From: Glutinoglossum americanum
Lineage: Eukaryota; Ascomycota; Geoglossomycetes; Geoglossales; Geoglossaceae
Length of the DNA: 64,000 nucleotides
Assembly: GCA_020080175.1 (NCBI GenBank)
Contig: JAGHQL010000022.1
Location: forward strand, 1 to 64,000
Direction of reading: 5' to 3'
Program-made: the position numbers and the translations under genes
Notes under the pieces: model-generated
The model's database searches: none
The model's input: the letters and a program-made list of their open reading frames with translations, nothing else
What the model was told of the DNA's origin: nothing
In this document: positions 1 through 12,076 of the stretch, in pieces
How the letters are laid out: each line of letters opens with the position of its first letter
Position numbering within the stretch: position 1 is the stretch's first letter

Positions 1-47
1 TGTAAACAACCCATCTTTATGCTGTATAAATAGGGTTTAAAAATTCA

Positions 48-77
48 CCCCCCACCCCGCCCCCCCCCCCCCCCCCC
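48..77. repeat. C-rich homopolymer tract
   Basis: A run of almost pure C, broken by single A and G bases and ending in about 18 consecutive C. It lies in gene-free sequence at the left edge. Its true length is uncertain because such runs are prone to sequencing slippage. Confidence 0.8.
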
Positions 78-229
78 TAGTGGCTGTACCTGGGAATATG
101 CGCTTAACCGGGGAAACTTTTAGGGATAATTTCTTAAACACTACGGCTTTTCCTCCTATCTACTCCCAATGACACAAAAAAGTTTATTAGAATACCGCAC
201 GAGTCAACACGGAATGTCACTAGTATCGC

Positions 230-420
230 CGGATGCGCATGCAATTCCCCCCTCGAACCATAATCTACAAGGCGAGGGACCACTTGTGCGCCATAGAGTA
301 TATGATTGAAGGACTCCTACCATGACCACGGGGCACCCCCCGAAGACCACCGTCGTATCGCGACGCATATCTTCGGGAGGGACGCCTATAGCCGTTAAGC
401 ACGCCCCTTGAAAAGCATTG
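230..420. repeat. diverged copy of a dispersed repeat family
   Basis: This stretch aligns with the tandem repeat at 57.24-57.62 kb and with 39.44-39.59 kb. The clearest block is GAAGACCACCGTCGTATCG (about 332-350) against GAAGACTACCAATGTATCG at 57376. Both are preceded by a C-rich segment and followed by a CATAT/TATAT core and a GGGAGGGA-like block. Three of the four differences in that block are C/T or G/A transitions, as expected of an old repeat that may have undergone RIP. The rest of 1-706 shows no gene. The ORFs there are short and unsupported. Confidence 0.55.
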
Positions 421-706
421 GGCGGGCCGAAGCCAAAATCGTGGTATTCCGGTAAACTTTTTTGTGGCATCCGAGTAAATAGAACGAAAAGTCGTGGTAT
501 TCGAGAAATTATCTCGAAATTTTATCAATGGCTCCCAAGGGGAGAGGTCTATATAACAAGACAACTAATCAAGCCCGACCACCTCTGCAGCTCTGTTAAG
601 ATACAACGATGGGAGAGATATCTAGAAGGTGTTTAATGAATGCGCACATACTCTGGCCGCTGCAAACCCGAAAAAAGAAAAGGGTTCGGAAAAAAGGGTC
701 CGGTAT

Positions 707-2113
707 TTACAACTTCGGTCTAGGAACGACAAGGGAACTAGCGCGACTCAGGGTCTCCTCGGCTTCCCGTTCTATGCGCTTGACCAGCTCGTCACATGTA
801 GGGATATCGTGAATTAGGCCGATGACTTGGCCAGCGGTCCATACCTAAAGGGGGGGGGGGGTTAGTTGTGTGCTGTATTCCGCAAGATAGGAGGGGAGAA
901 ATATCAATGGGGGAAGGAGGAGAGAAAAAGAAAACTTACACCATAGTCCACATCCCCCTGAATAAAAACCTCCCTCCCTCTCTTCCCACTCATTAGCGGC
1001 GCCACCTCCTCGAACTTTCCGGTCTGGCTCTCCTTCTCGGTCTTCACTACCTCATCTGTAACCTTGTTCCTAAACAACCTCGTTGTATTTTTCCACCGCC
1101 TCATTACCAACTCTGTATCGGTCTCCGACGCATCTACGATCGCCTGCTTGACCTTCTGGTGGATTGGCGCTTCCACTGTACACATGAAGCGGGTACCCAT
1201 ATTTATTCCTTCCGCGCCGAGAGATAGCGCAGCAGCGAGACCTTGTCCGTCCGCGAACCCGCCTGATGCGATGAAAGGGACGCCACCTAGAGATTGCCGG
1301 GCACGGCCTAGGAGGATGAAGTTCGTGATATCTGATTCGCCGACGTGACCTGCGCACTCGAAGCCATCGATAGAGAGGAAGTCGACGCCGAGTTTGATGG
1401 CGGATTGGGCATGGCGGATAGTAGTGCACTTGTGTAGCACGATGCAGTTTGCGGACTTGAGGGTTTTGACGATGGGGCCGGGGTTGTTTCCAGCGGTTTC
1501 GACGATTCGAATGCCTTCTTCAAGGATTACGCGGGTGTAGGCCGGGAAGTCGGGGGGGTTGAGGGAGGGGAGGAAGGTGAGGTTGACGCCGAACTTTTGG
1601 AGAGTTGGGTGTCAGCTTTTAGGTTTTGCAGGAAGGGACATTTAAGGGGAAAACCATACTGGATTTTTGGTCATCGTCCTGCATTTTCGGATCTCTTTCC
1701 GGAGGTCCTCTAGATTGGGGCGAGTAAGTCAGTGGACTTTGAAATGCTCCTAATATCTCGAATGAGGCTATCCGTAAATCTTGGAACCCATACCAGGAGT
1801 AGGTTGCGTTAAAGCGGTTAGCTATAATAGAATCTCCAAGTTAGTTTACTCCTCTTGGACAAACTACGCCTCAATACCTCTTGGTAAGTAGAATATGAAC
1901 GTACTATTCCCAGACCGCCGGCATTGCTCACAGCACTCGCTAGCTCCGCATACCCCACCCATTGCATCCCACCCTGCACGACGGGAACTGTGCAAGCAGG
2001 CAGCGAGACATGTCAGCTTCGAGAATATCCCGCCCGTATCTTGGAGGAGCGAAGCAGGAAGTCCACACACTTTTGATCCCCAGCGCTCTTGTGAGTGCGG
2101 TGTCGAACGGCAT
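707..2113 (-). CDS. nitronate monooxygenase (2-nitropropane dioxygenase family)
   Basis: FMN-dependent oxidation of alkyl nitronates (nitroalkane detoxification), probably cytosolic. Six exons fit in phase: 2071-2113, 1905-1987, 1794-1821, 1660-1709, 940-1593 and 707-844, giving 331 residues, normal for class I enzymes. The N-terminus has the family pattern VVQGGMQWVG followed by AVSNAGGLGIL. The catalytic segment GFECAGHVGE puts the conserved histidine near residue 151. FMN-phosphate-binding loops ASGGFADG and GAEGINMGTRF follow. The last exon restores the family C-terminal motif VWTAGQVIGL. The ATG at 2111-2113 was chosen because MPFDTALTRALGIK matches family N-termini. An unspliced reading sees only a fragment from 1440 downward; splicing recovers the whole enzyme. 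The physiological substrate is not known. Confidence 0.93.
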
Positions 2114-2302
2114 ACTTTTTTTTTCTTTCTATTCCCCCCCTGAATACCTAGATGAGAGGATTCCACGAGAGTATGGCAGCACAAAATAGATCAGAAAGTC
2201 TACAGAGGCAGGAAATATGCTGTGAATGAGAAGTTGACGATGTAAATAGAGAAGCCACATGAGACGATGAAAACTGCCTAGGCACTGGGGTTTAGCCGAG
2301 GC

Positions 2303-2618
2303 ATGGCAAAAGGTATACAGTGCGGTACAATACTGTGTTATGGTGGTATCATCACGTTTATTTTTTTGAGCAGCTGGAGACCCTTTTGCTATTGGATATG
2401 GAGTATACTTGAAGGAATTGTCAGCCACGGATCCCGCATTCACACCGATCGAGATCAAGGGCGATGTTTTGTGGATCGGGGATGGGGATGGAATCCTTCC
2501 CATTCGCCCAGCAAGCGAGTGGTCAACCAAGAAATATTCTCCCGAGTCTATTTGTACGGAGAATATCCTGCGGAGAAATACACCTGCACAACGGAGGATG
2601 CGGAGTTCCAAGCCATAA
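2303..2618 (+). CDS. doubtful small two-exon gene, unknown product
   Basis: Not recognised. A 10-base first exon (2303-2312) followed by a GTATAC donor and a T-rich acceptor ending in GAGCAG (2373) joins in phase to 2374-2618, giving 84 residues. The start of exon 2, GDPFAIGYGVYLKEL, reads like folded protein, while the tail is basic and low in hydrophobic residues. An overlapping frame at 2303-2740 also stays open, so the true frame is unsure. It sits between the start of the nitronate monooxygenase gene and the 3' end of the vezatin-like gene. It may be non-coding. Confidence 0.25.
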
Positions 2619-2890
2619 ATTCATCACTAGAGTCCGACGCTAAAGTCCCAAGCCCTCAACTCTCGAAAACTCCTTCCGCAAAGAAAAATATCAGAAAAGG
2701 AAATAATGTTGGTGTCAAGCGAGAGAGGGCACTACGATGAAACAATACTACATATGTGGGGTATTCTAAAGAAATGGACAACAGTGAGAGGAAAATAATA
2801 TTGCCAAGGAAGTGTACCCAGAGCAGATCTCTAAGGAATGTCGACCTAATGAAAATGGATGAGGTAGCATATGTATGTATTGCATAAAGG

Positions 2891-4961
2891 TTATATTGAC
2901 GTTATCCTCCCCTGAGTCCTCCCGCGCGGCTGCTTCAAACTGATCACCGACTCCAACTCTCTAAGCATGCTGGTATTCGCATCTGACTTTTCTCTCGCAC
3001 TCGCAGCCCTCAATCGATCTTCTTGCATTTTGGCGATTCTCTCCTCGCGCGTGAGCTTGCTTCTCTGTTTTGGAATTGCGATGGCCTCGAAAACCTCTTC
3101 GGTATCTGATGTGCTCATCTCTAGGCTGGAGCGAGATTTATCGTCTCCATTCAGTGACATTAGCGCATCCTGTGGGCTGCCCTCTACAGCCGTGGCACCG
3201 CCGATGGAGGAAGTCGACAGCCTCCAACCTCCGGAAGACTGGGACACCCTCCTCTCATTCTTGTCAATATTTAGAGCCAACGCAGCCTTCCCGATTTCCC
3301 ATTCTTGTGTCAACGCTTTAAGGTCCTCTCCGACGGACTCGTACTGCGCGATTAAATTTGCGCCGAGTTCTGTCACATCTGCAGATTCATCCAAGGTTCT
3401 ATCGCACTCCTCCCGCAGGACATGCATCTTGGCCTGGAGTCCCCTAATCCCTTGCGAAAGGCTGTTGAGTTTCCGGAGCTGGGTTCCCCAACGCTCCTTG
3501 CCAGGATGTAACGGCGATTTCGACGCTTGGGGAATTATGAATTCTAGGAGAAGTTAGAGCCTACGACGACTGGAACTAGTGAAATGGGAACCCACGTTGA
3601 TCTTCTACTAGAAATTTCTCCAGTGTTTCCGCAGACTCTCTCATTACGACCCCATTTCTCTCAATCTCGTCTACGGCCGTTCTCCACCTTGCGAAGTCTG
3701 GTTTGCCGCCATCGGCATCCAGCGCCAATAAACAGCACAGGAAAACCCTTCTCGTTGTATGTAGTCGATAGAGTAAAACCTTCAGGGTTTTCAGCGTCTC
3801 CGCATCGTCGAAGTCGGTCTCGGAGTAACCCCTGTCGGCTTCTTCCAGATCGGCGGCACTGAGGTCATAGATGTCGTGGTATTTATCCAGGTCGACTTCT
3901 TCTGCTAAAGGACGGAGTAGGGCGCAAGACTGCGAATGTGACGATATGGCTGCAGCGAGACACGAGTGCAATGTTTGACGAAGCCTCAAACAACGTCGGC
4001 TTTGGCTGCGTTCTTCAAGCCGAGTTATTGGTGGAAGAGGGGTACTACTTCAGAGCCGTAAGAATCTGAGAAAACTCTAGTATAGCGGATGGAAAACTTA
4101 CATTCGGTAGCCCCGAGACACGATCTCAACCTCCTGGATCAATGTGATGGAGGCGGATGCAGCTACGTCAAATGCCTGGGAGCTCTGAACAAACACCCCT
4201 GCCGCATCTACAGACTGACGCCGTAGATATTGGAGCCACTGCCGTCTGGCGTATGCATACAGCACCGTCGCAACAATGATGGAGAATGAGAATACAACAA
4301 TAATCCTGCCCTTGCTCGGCTTGGACGATCCGCTACCACTCGCCCAATGTATCATCCAGACAAAGACATATGCACCCACACCTGTCGCAAGGAGAACCGT
4401 CAAATTGAATGGCGGATTCTGAGATTCCTCCGAGGACCCAAGATCCGTTGAGCGCTCCTGCTGTGCGTAGCCTTTCGGGTCATAATGTGAAACGTTGATA
4501 TGTTCACTGAGAAGCTGAGAGGCCACAATAATGTATCGAAATTGCTCTAAGAAATGCGCATTTTCGGCTCGACCAAGCCTTGAATTAATAGCGCGCTAGT
4601 GGAGAACGGAGGTCATTAGCAGTCGCACGTTAGCTATGTGTTCCAATGAAACGAACCGAAAAAGCATCATGCAGTCTAGCTATTGCAGTTTTTGGAGGCG
4701 CTTTCAAACGCGTGAATTTGTTCCGTCTTTCTCGAAATCTTGACTGGATCGTGGGTGGGCCACGCGGCGCGAAAGATTGGACTTCGGGAGATGATAGCTC
4801 ATCGCCCTCTATCTGATTGTGAGTCCATTCGGGATCACCAGCACCTTCACCTATGTCAGATCTAAATATTAGTATCCCGAAATACAGCGATCGGCAGGAG
4901 GCTGCGGCATACCTTCCAAATATTCCGCCAAAGGTGAGTCCTTGAACACAACGGATTCCAT
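2891..4961 (-). CDS. vezatin/Inp2-like myosin-binding membrane protein
   Basis: Fungal vezatin-domain proteins link membranes to myosin; yeast Inp2 is the peroxisomal receptor for Myo2. Five exons (4913-4961, 4657-4850, 4102-4595, 3596-4047, 2891-3543) join in phase into 613 residues. The family block FLEQFRYIIVASQLL lies near residues 96-110. Two membrane helices follow at about 144-166 and 178-197. The block EVEIVSRGYR continues across an intron into ISTPLPPITRLEER, then a mainly helical, coiled-coil-rich C-terminal half and a basic tail. The start MESVVFKDSPLAEYLE is typical of fungal homologues. Peroxisome inheritance is an inference from Inp2; a cell-contact or endocytic role is also possible. 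Confidence 0.82.
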
Positions 4962-5497
4962 AGTTTTAGTTTCTTGTTATGAGGCCAACTCCATCGTGGA
5001 AGGGGAGAGATATATAAAAATAAAGTGACTCGAATTATATTGAATTATATTAAACAAGATCGGAACGAAAACTATGTGTATACCGGGTTCTCCAGACACC
5101 GATGGCGGCGACGAGTATCTAGAAACACGAGCCACAAGTTTTAGATATAGTGCGACGTTGCACAAAATGTTTCTGAGCGTTTTGGAGCAGGGGGTCGCTT
5201 AAGCAGACCACAACCCTGGATGATAATATCAACGAACAACTCAAGTTTACATTGGAGGCGGGCGAGTGTACAGTAAAGAGCAGCCGTTTCTTTATCTCGA
5301 CTGGCGGAGTTCCTGCACAGCTTCACTTGGGTAGTCGCGACTGCCGGGGCCTCTTAGTGACGTCTGTTCCCAAGACCCCAGTCTCTCATGACATTGGACC
5401 GACACTAACTTTCAGCTAGACGTCCCGCCGTTGGGTTGACCACCTCTGCCGGGACTGACCGAGGGTAGTCGGGCCAGACATCTGCAATAGCAACAGA
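4962..5497. promoter_or_regulatory. divergent intergenic region, vezatin-like gene / EMC6
   Basis: These 536 bases separate two head-to-head starts. They contain an AT-rich stretch near 5020-5050 with repeated GAATTATATT-like words. No supported gene is present. The short antisense ORFs have no family resemblance and no splice support. Confidence 0.4.
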
Positions 5498-5885
5498 ATG
5501 ATCGATGAGCGCGAGTTGGTGGTTCACCCGGTGGTAGTGGAGAGCGTTCAGCATAATGCCAAGGTAGACTGCTTCCGACTCTCCACAGCCTTCAAGAACC
5601 CTGACTGACCAGCCATTGCAGATTATCTCTGACATCCGGAATTTAACCGCCTCTCTCTTCGGAATCGCTGCTGGGGTTCTTGGTCTAGAATCGTACCTAG
5701 GCTTCCTCTTCTACCTTGTTGGCACCTTATTCGTCTCCACACTTATGTTTGTCTTCCTCGCCGAAGGTCGGCCTTCGAAGTATTTCCAGAGTCCGGGGGT
5801 GGATTTGTGGTGGAGTGAGGTATTTGGGGGACTAAGTAGCTTTGTACTTACCTGGACACTATTCTTCGGCTTAGTGAGGACATGA
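5498..5885 (+). CDS. EMC6: ER membrane protein complex subunit 6
   Basis: EMC6 is a small core subunit of the ER membrane complex that inserts tail-anchored and polytopic proteins. Exon 1 (5498-5563) encodes MIDERELVVHPVVVESVQHN and joins in phase at GCCAAG to exon 2 (5622-5885), giving 109 residues. The diagnostic block NLTASLFGIAAGVLGLESY runs into YLGFLFYLVGTLF. Three hydrophobic segments are visible (about residues 32-50, 52-73 and 89-107). The length matches the family. The stop is 345 bases from the 3' end of convergent UTP12. Confidence 0.93.
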
Positions 5886-6230
5886 GTACGTCGCGATTCT
5901 ATTGGAGGGGGTCCTTCCACTCTGACAGTTCTCTAAAGGTACACAAATCAAACACAGTGGCGATAGTGTGATCGCGTACCCGCATATTTACAGCTTAGGC
6001 ATTAGATGTGTGAGGTTAGCAACCCGATTATGCGTATATATGACCGACACCGGACACACCATGGTAGACATTTGTGCAGTACCCACGATCCTGGGTGCAA
6101 TCGGCGCAGCATGCAATTGTTCTCTGAATATGGATCGCTCCGTATCCGGCCACCCCTTAAGGCTATGGTTATTTTATCATCTATATTGTGTATGTACGGC
6201 ATCCACGGGCGTAGGTAGGACACGCAATTT
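5886..6230. other. convergent 3' intergenic region
   Basis: 345 bases between the stop codons of EMC6 (+) and UTP12 (-). It probably holds both 3' UTRs. Nothing else was recognised. Confidence 0.5.
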
Positions 6231-9200
6231 TCAAGCTATATCCATGAACCCTCGTTTCTTTATCCCTTTATCCTTACCATCTTCCCAACTCTCATCTACA
6301 TAAACGCTTACCGCTGCATCCTTCACTGCATCGCCAACGTATCTCAGAGCTGCAAGGTTAAAGCCCATCTCATTCTTTTGCGTCCTCAGTGCCTTTCTTA
6401 GATTCCCCCTAATACCTTCCAGCATTGGTCTTATTGCCTTACTACCAACGATCTGCCGGTGGTGGGTTTTGAGCATGAAGAACAGAATGCGACATGTCAG
6501 CGGGATGTTCCATTGTCTAGAGGCCCAGATGTTGAGAAAAGTGAAAAGTGCAATCACTTGGTCAAAAGGGAGTACGAGGAGGGCGTCTTGAAGGGCCGCA
6601 GCTTTGATTTTTTGAATGACATTGAGTACGTGTGTTTCCGCCGAAATATTACCGAGCGCAAGGAAAACTAGATTTCGCGCTGGCTGGGCAATATTAGGCT
6701 GCAGGGCTTTGGCCTGGATGTGTCATGGTCAGCGTGCTGGAGGCCCCGGTTGCTCTGTGATATGTTCTATACCTTATTCCATTCGCTCATAAGCGCCAAG
6801 TCCACCATGCCCATTTCCAACGCCTCTATAACCCTCTCTCCTGCCATAAGTGTCTCGATTGTCTGCTTCGTAGCGGCCGCAACCTCGCTCTTCTCCCCAC
6901 CATCCCCATCCTCATCGATTCGATCCATCGAGGTTGTGAGGGTGTTTTCATATATCTCTTCTAGTTCCCTCTCCTTCTCTTCTTCTAAGAAGATTTGCTC
7001 ATCTGTCTGCTCCCACACACGAATGCTCTTGTCGTGGCTTGCGCTCACGAAGAAATCCCCATTCCGGCTCACGGCTAGAGCCCAAACCTCTCCATGATGC
7101 CCTTCTAACTTTTGGATCTGCTCGAATTTGTCGCCATCCCAATACTTTATCACGCGGTCCTTGCTTGCACTGAAAAAGTGGTGCCCGTTGCCGTCATGAT
7201 TGTGGGGCACGAATGCGACTTGCATGATGCTATCCTGGTGTGCAAAGAAGGCTTTATGGCAATCACCAAAATCAAGGCCCCAAAGACGCACATTCTTGTC
7301 AGCAGAACAGGTGACAATAAGTTTGCTATCCGAGGAAATATCCATGTTAAGCACGGGGAGCTTGTGGCCATAAAGATTGAGGAATAGCTTCAACGAGTCA
7401 ACGAAAAACACTTTAACGGTATTATCGAGGAGAGAAATAGCCACGAGGCGGGAGTCTGGAGAGAATCGAACACTAAGAATGTCGTCGGCGACTTTGAGGG
7501 TCCGACTATGCACAAGCCGTAGACGCGGTGAAGTCCGTTTGGTTCCAGGAATTTCTTCGTGGGTTACCTCAAAGTCCCAGAATTTAGCGGACTTGTCAGC
7601 ACTCCCAGTCACAACACTCTTCCCGTCTGGATGAACTTGGAGGGACCAAATAGGCCCATCATGAGCTTGGACGGTTTCGACCATGGCAGAAGATGCCACA
7701 TCGAAGAGCTCGAGCTCCCCGTTCTTGGTGCCGACAACAACCTAGCAGTTCGTTAGCACGGGAGCTGTTGGCCGTCTAAAAGATTACCTACAATTTTGTC
7801 ACCTGGTAGAAATGAACAGCAGAGGGCATACCCGCACTCAAATGTACGTATACAGTTCTGGGTCCGGACATTCCAAATTCTCAAGCTTCCACTGGATGCA
7901 GATGCTAGCATTCTATCGTCTGAGCTCAGCGCCAGAGACCGGACATCTGTTCGGTGGCCTGGCATGTCAATAGAAAAAGTACGGGAATAATCTGGAGGCT
8001 CCTCGCTTTTTATTCGTCTGCCCCTAGCCTTCGTGGGGATATCGTATACTTCTAGCTGATTGTTGGTGGTCGCCGTAAGGAGCTGGATTCTCTTTTCCTT
8101 TTCCCCGGCAGCCCAGTCTATCGACCGCACCTTTCCCCCTGTCCGCACCACCATATACGACACGAAAACCTCACTTATATCTACTTTCAAGGCATCGTCC
8201 AACCTTTCTTCTTCACCGGCCATAGTAACATCAGGACCACCTTTTCCCGCCGACGCGGCTGCCTTCTCTCGCCGTCTTTTTCTCTTCCGCGCTATGCTCT
8301 TCTGAACCTCCTCCCCTGAACGGACTCGCCATATCTCGACTGCCTTCTCTGAACCGTGGACCGCAATATAATCTGAACTAGGGTGGAAGTTGATACCTAG
8401 GGTTTTGTCCTTTCCTTGACGGTGTATCACTCCTCTGTCATGGAGGAACCTTCTTTCCGCCATTTCGGTAGCTTCATTTGTTGCCCGATGTAGGTTAGCC
8501 AGATCAATAGACCAAATTCTTAGCTCTCCATCATTGCCCCCTGTAATACATCCGTTTCCGTCCGGTGAGACACCCATGGCCCAACATTCACCGTTTGTTT
8601 GCGCAACATGTGTCTCGATGCAATGTTGAGACGCTAAATCCCATAGCTTTATCAGTGCATCTTTTCCAGTGGTGAGAAGGGCTCCTTCCCGGCCGCCATC
8701 GTCGGGGTGGCTATCCCTAATTTCCCGAAACGCATCCATTTCCTCTTCCCCTGCGATCACCTGATTGTCCGGAGAGGGCAAAAACTGGAGCGCAGTAATT
8801 TGGTCTTTGTGTCCTCTTAACCTGTACAAGCCAACCTCTCCAACAAGATCCCAAACTATCACATCTGTATCCTTCGACCCACTAGCAAGCCGCACGCCAG
8901 GTCCATCGAAGGTAAGGGTAGTAACAGCAGATCGGTGGCCATTGAAGCCTACAATAACGGTTGAGATCTTTGAATCCCACAATCTGATGCTTCCATCGCC
9001 GTAACTAAAGCAAATATAGTTAGCATACAACTAGCAAATTTTTCCAGTCGCAAACTCACCCTACAGCAACTATATCTCTATCCGCTTGACTCTGAGTAAT
9101 CGCGGTGACCTCAGCCTTACAGTCCCCATCCCGCCACCTACTCAATAGTTCGCCTTTCTTCAGGTCCCAGCAAAGCACCTCCTCGTTTGCAGCAACAACA

Positions 9201-9379
9201 GCACGGCCGGCTCTGGTATTTCGAGAACTCTTCCCAGGATGACTATCACGAGTCCAAACAACATTGGAAGAAGCGGATGTTATGATCCCAAAATTCTTGG
9301 AATGCTCATACTTGCTAGATTGGTCAGCTAAGTTCTTTGCTAAGGGAAGCGGGCCGTCTTACAGGTATGACTTAACCAT
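6231..9379 (-). CDS. UTP12: U3 snoRNP WD-repeat protein Utp12/Dip2
   Basis: Component of the UtpB subcomplex of the small-subunit processome, needed for early 18S pre-rRNA processing in the nucleolus. Five exons (9363-9379, 9060-9314, 7792-9004, 6773-7741, 6231-6713) join in phase to 978 residues. About a dozen WD repeats form two propellers (examples GDGSIRLWD, DTDVIVWDL, DALIKLWDL, ADKNVRLWGL, DKSIRVWEQ). The C-terminal Utp12 domain carries WNIPLTCRILFFMLKTHH and NEMGFNLAALRYV. The first exon is only 17 bases (MVKSYL), a form shared by fungal homologues. Introns at 6714-6772 and 7742-7791 were placed by homology. It is head to head with the ARPC2 gene. Confidence 0.95.
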
Positions 9380-9629
9380 CTTCCAATTGGGGGAACTGCG
9401 TCCAAGATTTTGAGTGTATTTTTTTCTTTAAGGTATTGCGGCTCTGCGGTGCGTTCCATAGATAAGCTCAAATGCGTATATCGTAGCACTAACTAGCCTC
9501 ATCGTTGTAATCTGACGCACACCAAACCCACCGTCACGCAGACCGGACTTCATAAGTGCTGCAAGCAGCGGCAGCAACTACTAGGTTAACGTGACTACGG
9601 CTAGTGTGGCAACATTGATTAGCCTCGCC
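9380..9629. promoter_or_regulatory. bidirectional promoter UTP12 / ARPC2
   Basis: 250 bases between the start codons of two divergently transcribed housekeeping genes. The sequence must hold both core promoters and 5' UTRs. No specific operator was identified. Confidence 0.45.
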
Positions 9630-10959
9630 ATGCTTCTTCTAGACTATCAAAATGTTCTCATTCAATCTCTACTTACGGAGCGATTCTCTGGGTAGATTAA
9701 CCCCACTATGTCTTCCGCAGGCAGGGCTGATCCCAAGAATATAGCGCTCCGCCTGTGTCTATCGACCAGGTAGTTTCCGACTTTGACGGGGTTACCTTTC
9801 ATCTTTCTACGCCTGAGTCCAAGTCACGCATCCTAATCTCGATATCGGTGAAATGCTTCAACGAACTTGTGCGGTACGGCGCACAGCAGGTGTTGGAAAG
9901 AGAGTATGGTCCATATATCGTTGCACCAGAGAGCGGCTATGATTTCTCTGTGGTGGTAGATCTCGATAGTTTGCCAGAGGAAAAGGGTCAGTGGAAATGT
10001 TGTGATCTGTGCAATTAGGAAAAACAATTGCTGAGGGGTTCGGTCTGTAGAAGCACGGGACGACTTAATACGCCGCGTCTCACTCTTGAAACGTAATGCT
10101 ATGGCTGCGCCCTTTGAGCGCGCTTTTGATGAGTTTGCTAGACTGCAGGAAGAGGCTTCCAAGTTTACGTCTGAATCAGCCCCGGAAGGCGTAAGAGAGG
10201 GGGGGGAAGTTATGGCTATTCATTATCGGGAGGAGGAAGCAATCTATATTAAAGCGAGTCATGACCGGGTTACAGTTATTTTCAGCACTGTTTTCCGGGA
10301 AGAAACAGATCGGATATTTGGCAAAGTTTTCTTGCAGGTATGGCTTCCACTTTATACGCAAGTGCGGCAGTTACGAGGAGGTGATGTTGAAGCTCGGGCC
10401 CGATTAGGAATTTGTTGATGCCCGAAGAAGAGCTATACAAAATGCTCCCCAGGTGTTGTTCAGGAACGACCCTCCACTCGAAATACAGAATGTGCCGGGA
10501 CTTAGGGATTCCGGCACTGGCGAGATTGGCTACGTTACGTTTGGTCAGATTTGCGCACTCCCCAACCTCACGCCACTGCTGACCTAGACAAGTTCTTTTT
10601 CCTCGACACCTAACGTCACAGCGGCGAGAGGAGGTCGTGTCCCATATCCAGACATTCCGTGATTACTTTCATTATCACATCAAAGCCTCAAAGGTAGGCT
10701 CCTAGAAGGCGCACCCCTCCGGCAGATGGTAAAACGCTTCAGAGAGAGAAGGAAACTAACTGCATTAATATGTTAGGCATATATACACTCTAGGATGAGG
10801 CGGCGTACCGCCGACTTCCTCCAAGGTATGTCCCCAGATCCACTAAGCCCATGCAAGGTCAGTCTAAATGTTATCATAGTACTTCGGCGAGCGAGGCCAG
10901 AAAATGAGGAGAAAGAGCGAAAAACAGCAAGTGGGCGAACATTCAGAGTGCAGGGTTAG
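9630..10959 (+). CDS. ARC35: Arp2/3 complex subunit 2 (34 kDa, Arc35)
   Basis: ARPC2 forms the clamp with ARPC4 that holds the mother filament during actin branching, acting at endocytic patches. Seven exons (9630-9691, 9745-9986, 10051-10337, 10408-10543, 10593-10693, 10777-10825, 10880-10959) join in phase to 318 residues. Conserved blocks include MLLLDYQNVLIQSLLTERF, SDFDGVTFHLSTPESKSRI, LEREYGPYIV, EGVREGGEVMAIHYREEEAI, FGKVFLQEFVDARRRAIQNA and the C-terminal SRMRRRTADFLQVLRRARPE. Two introns use GTCAG(A/T) donors rather than GTA donors; both are required by phase and homology. Length and order match ascomycete ARPC2. Confidence 0.96.
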
Positions 10960-11198
10960 TGGTCATGTCTTTGGCTAAGAAATTTACACTGCGAGAAACT
11001 GGAACTGCTAGTACAAGCCGAGGTTGCTTGTACATATTCACATACAATAAAGCACCTTCAGAATCCAATCCATATGTACATGCCTACGTTAGGGTGTTGC
11101 CCAAAAATGACTGATTTGGTACATGACGGGAAACACCGCAGAAACTTGTAGTAGGAACTTTCGCTTGCAACTTTCTACTTGGTAATACGCTAAACACC

Positions 11199-12076
11199 AT
11201 GCAATGGCCTCCATGGTCCTCGAAACCATCAGCAAGCGACCAAGTTAATTCGAGGCAGCCAGCACCCTTGGAGGATCCTCCAGACAAGACGGGTTGGAGA
11301 GACTACGTTGAGTCTCAAAATCTCATATCGACTCTTATTCTCACCACTACAACACTCGTCCTTATTCATGTCTACCGTAATTACCTGCGACGCATCCCTC
11401 AAGTTGATAATATACAACCTGGGTTTTTCAGAAGGAGAAGCTTGTTTGGTAGGGTGACAAGCGTAGGAGATGGAGATAACTTTCGCCTATTCCATACGCC
11501 TGGTGGGAGGCTTGCAGGATGGGGATGGTTTCCAGGGAGAAGAGTACCAGAGAGGAGGGAGGACTTGAAATCCCGGACGGTATGAACTACAGCAGCTCGA
11601 TTTATACATGGCTCCCTACGGTTGTTGTTCTTACTTCCGGAGCTGAGCTAACGGTAGTGTCTGGCTAGATACATGTCCGGCTTGCTGGCGTTGACGCGCC
11701 AGAGCTTGCCCATTTCGGCCGCCCGGCACAACCATATTCGGGTGATGCTCTCACCTGGCTCAGGGAGTACATCCTTCAGCGCCGAGTGCGGGCTTACATT
11801 TACAAACGCGACCAATACGATCGTGTAGTCGCAACGGTATATGTACGGCGGTGGCTGATTCGACGGGATGTAGGATTGCAGATGCTAAAGCAAGGGCTAG
11901 CAACGGTATACGAGGCAAAGTCTGGAGCGGAATTTGGATCACTGGAGCACAAGTATCGGAGGGCCGAATGGTGGGCGAAGAAGAGAGGAAAGGGCATGTG
12001 GGCGATGAACACTGCTGATTTCGAGAGCCCGCGGGCATATAAGACGCGGATGAATTCGGAGGACCGAGCAAAATAA
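11199..12076 (+). CDS. LCL3: probable endonuclease Lcl3 (SNase-like, membrane-anchored)
   Basis: Two exons (11199-11579, 11669-12076) give 262 residues, close to the fungal family. A membrane helix lies at about residues 42-58. A staphylococcal-nuclease-like domain follows from about residue 80. The active-site core [15 protein letters not shown] supplies the family arginine (near 131) and glutamate (near 139), and the domain continues with ALTWLREYI, a basic central region and [11 protein letters not shown]. The ending [16 protein letters not shown] is the usual Lcl3 C-terminus. Yeast Lcl3 is reported as mitochondrial or membrane-associated; the natural substrate is not established. Confidence 0.93.

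Noticed and set aside
1864-2184. Impression that the nitronate monooxygenase is truncated with a detached N-terminus
   Set aside because: Six exons join in phase to a full 331-residue enzyme, so the gene looks whole.
2967-3557. 196-residue plus-strand frame opposite the vezatin-like gene
   Set aside because: Shadow of a coding exon on the other strand; Ser/Leu-rich by complement of a coiled coil.
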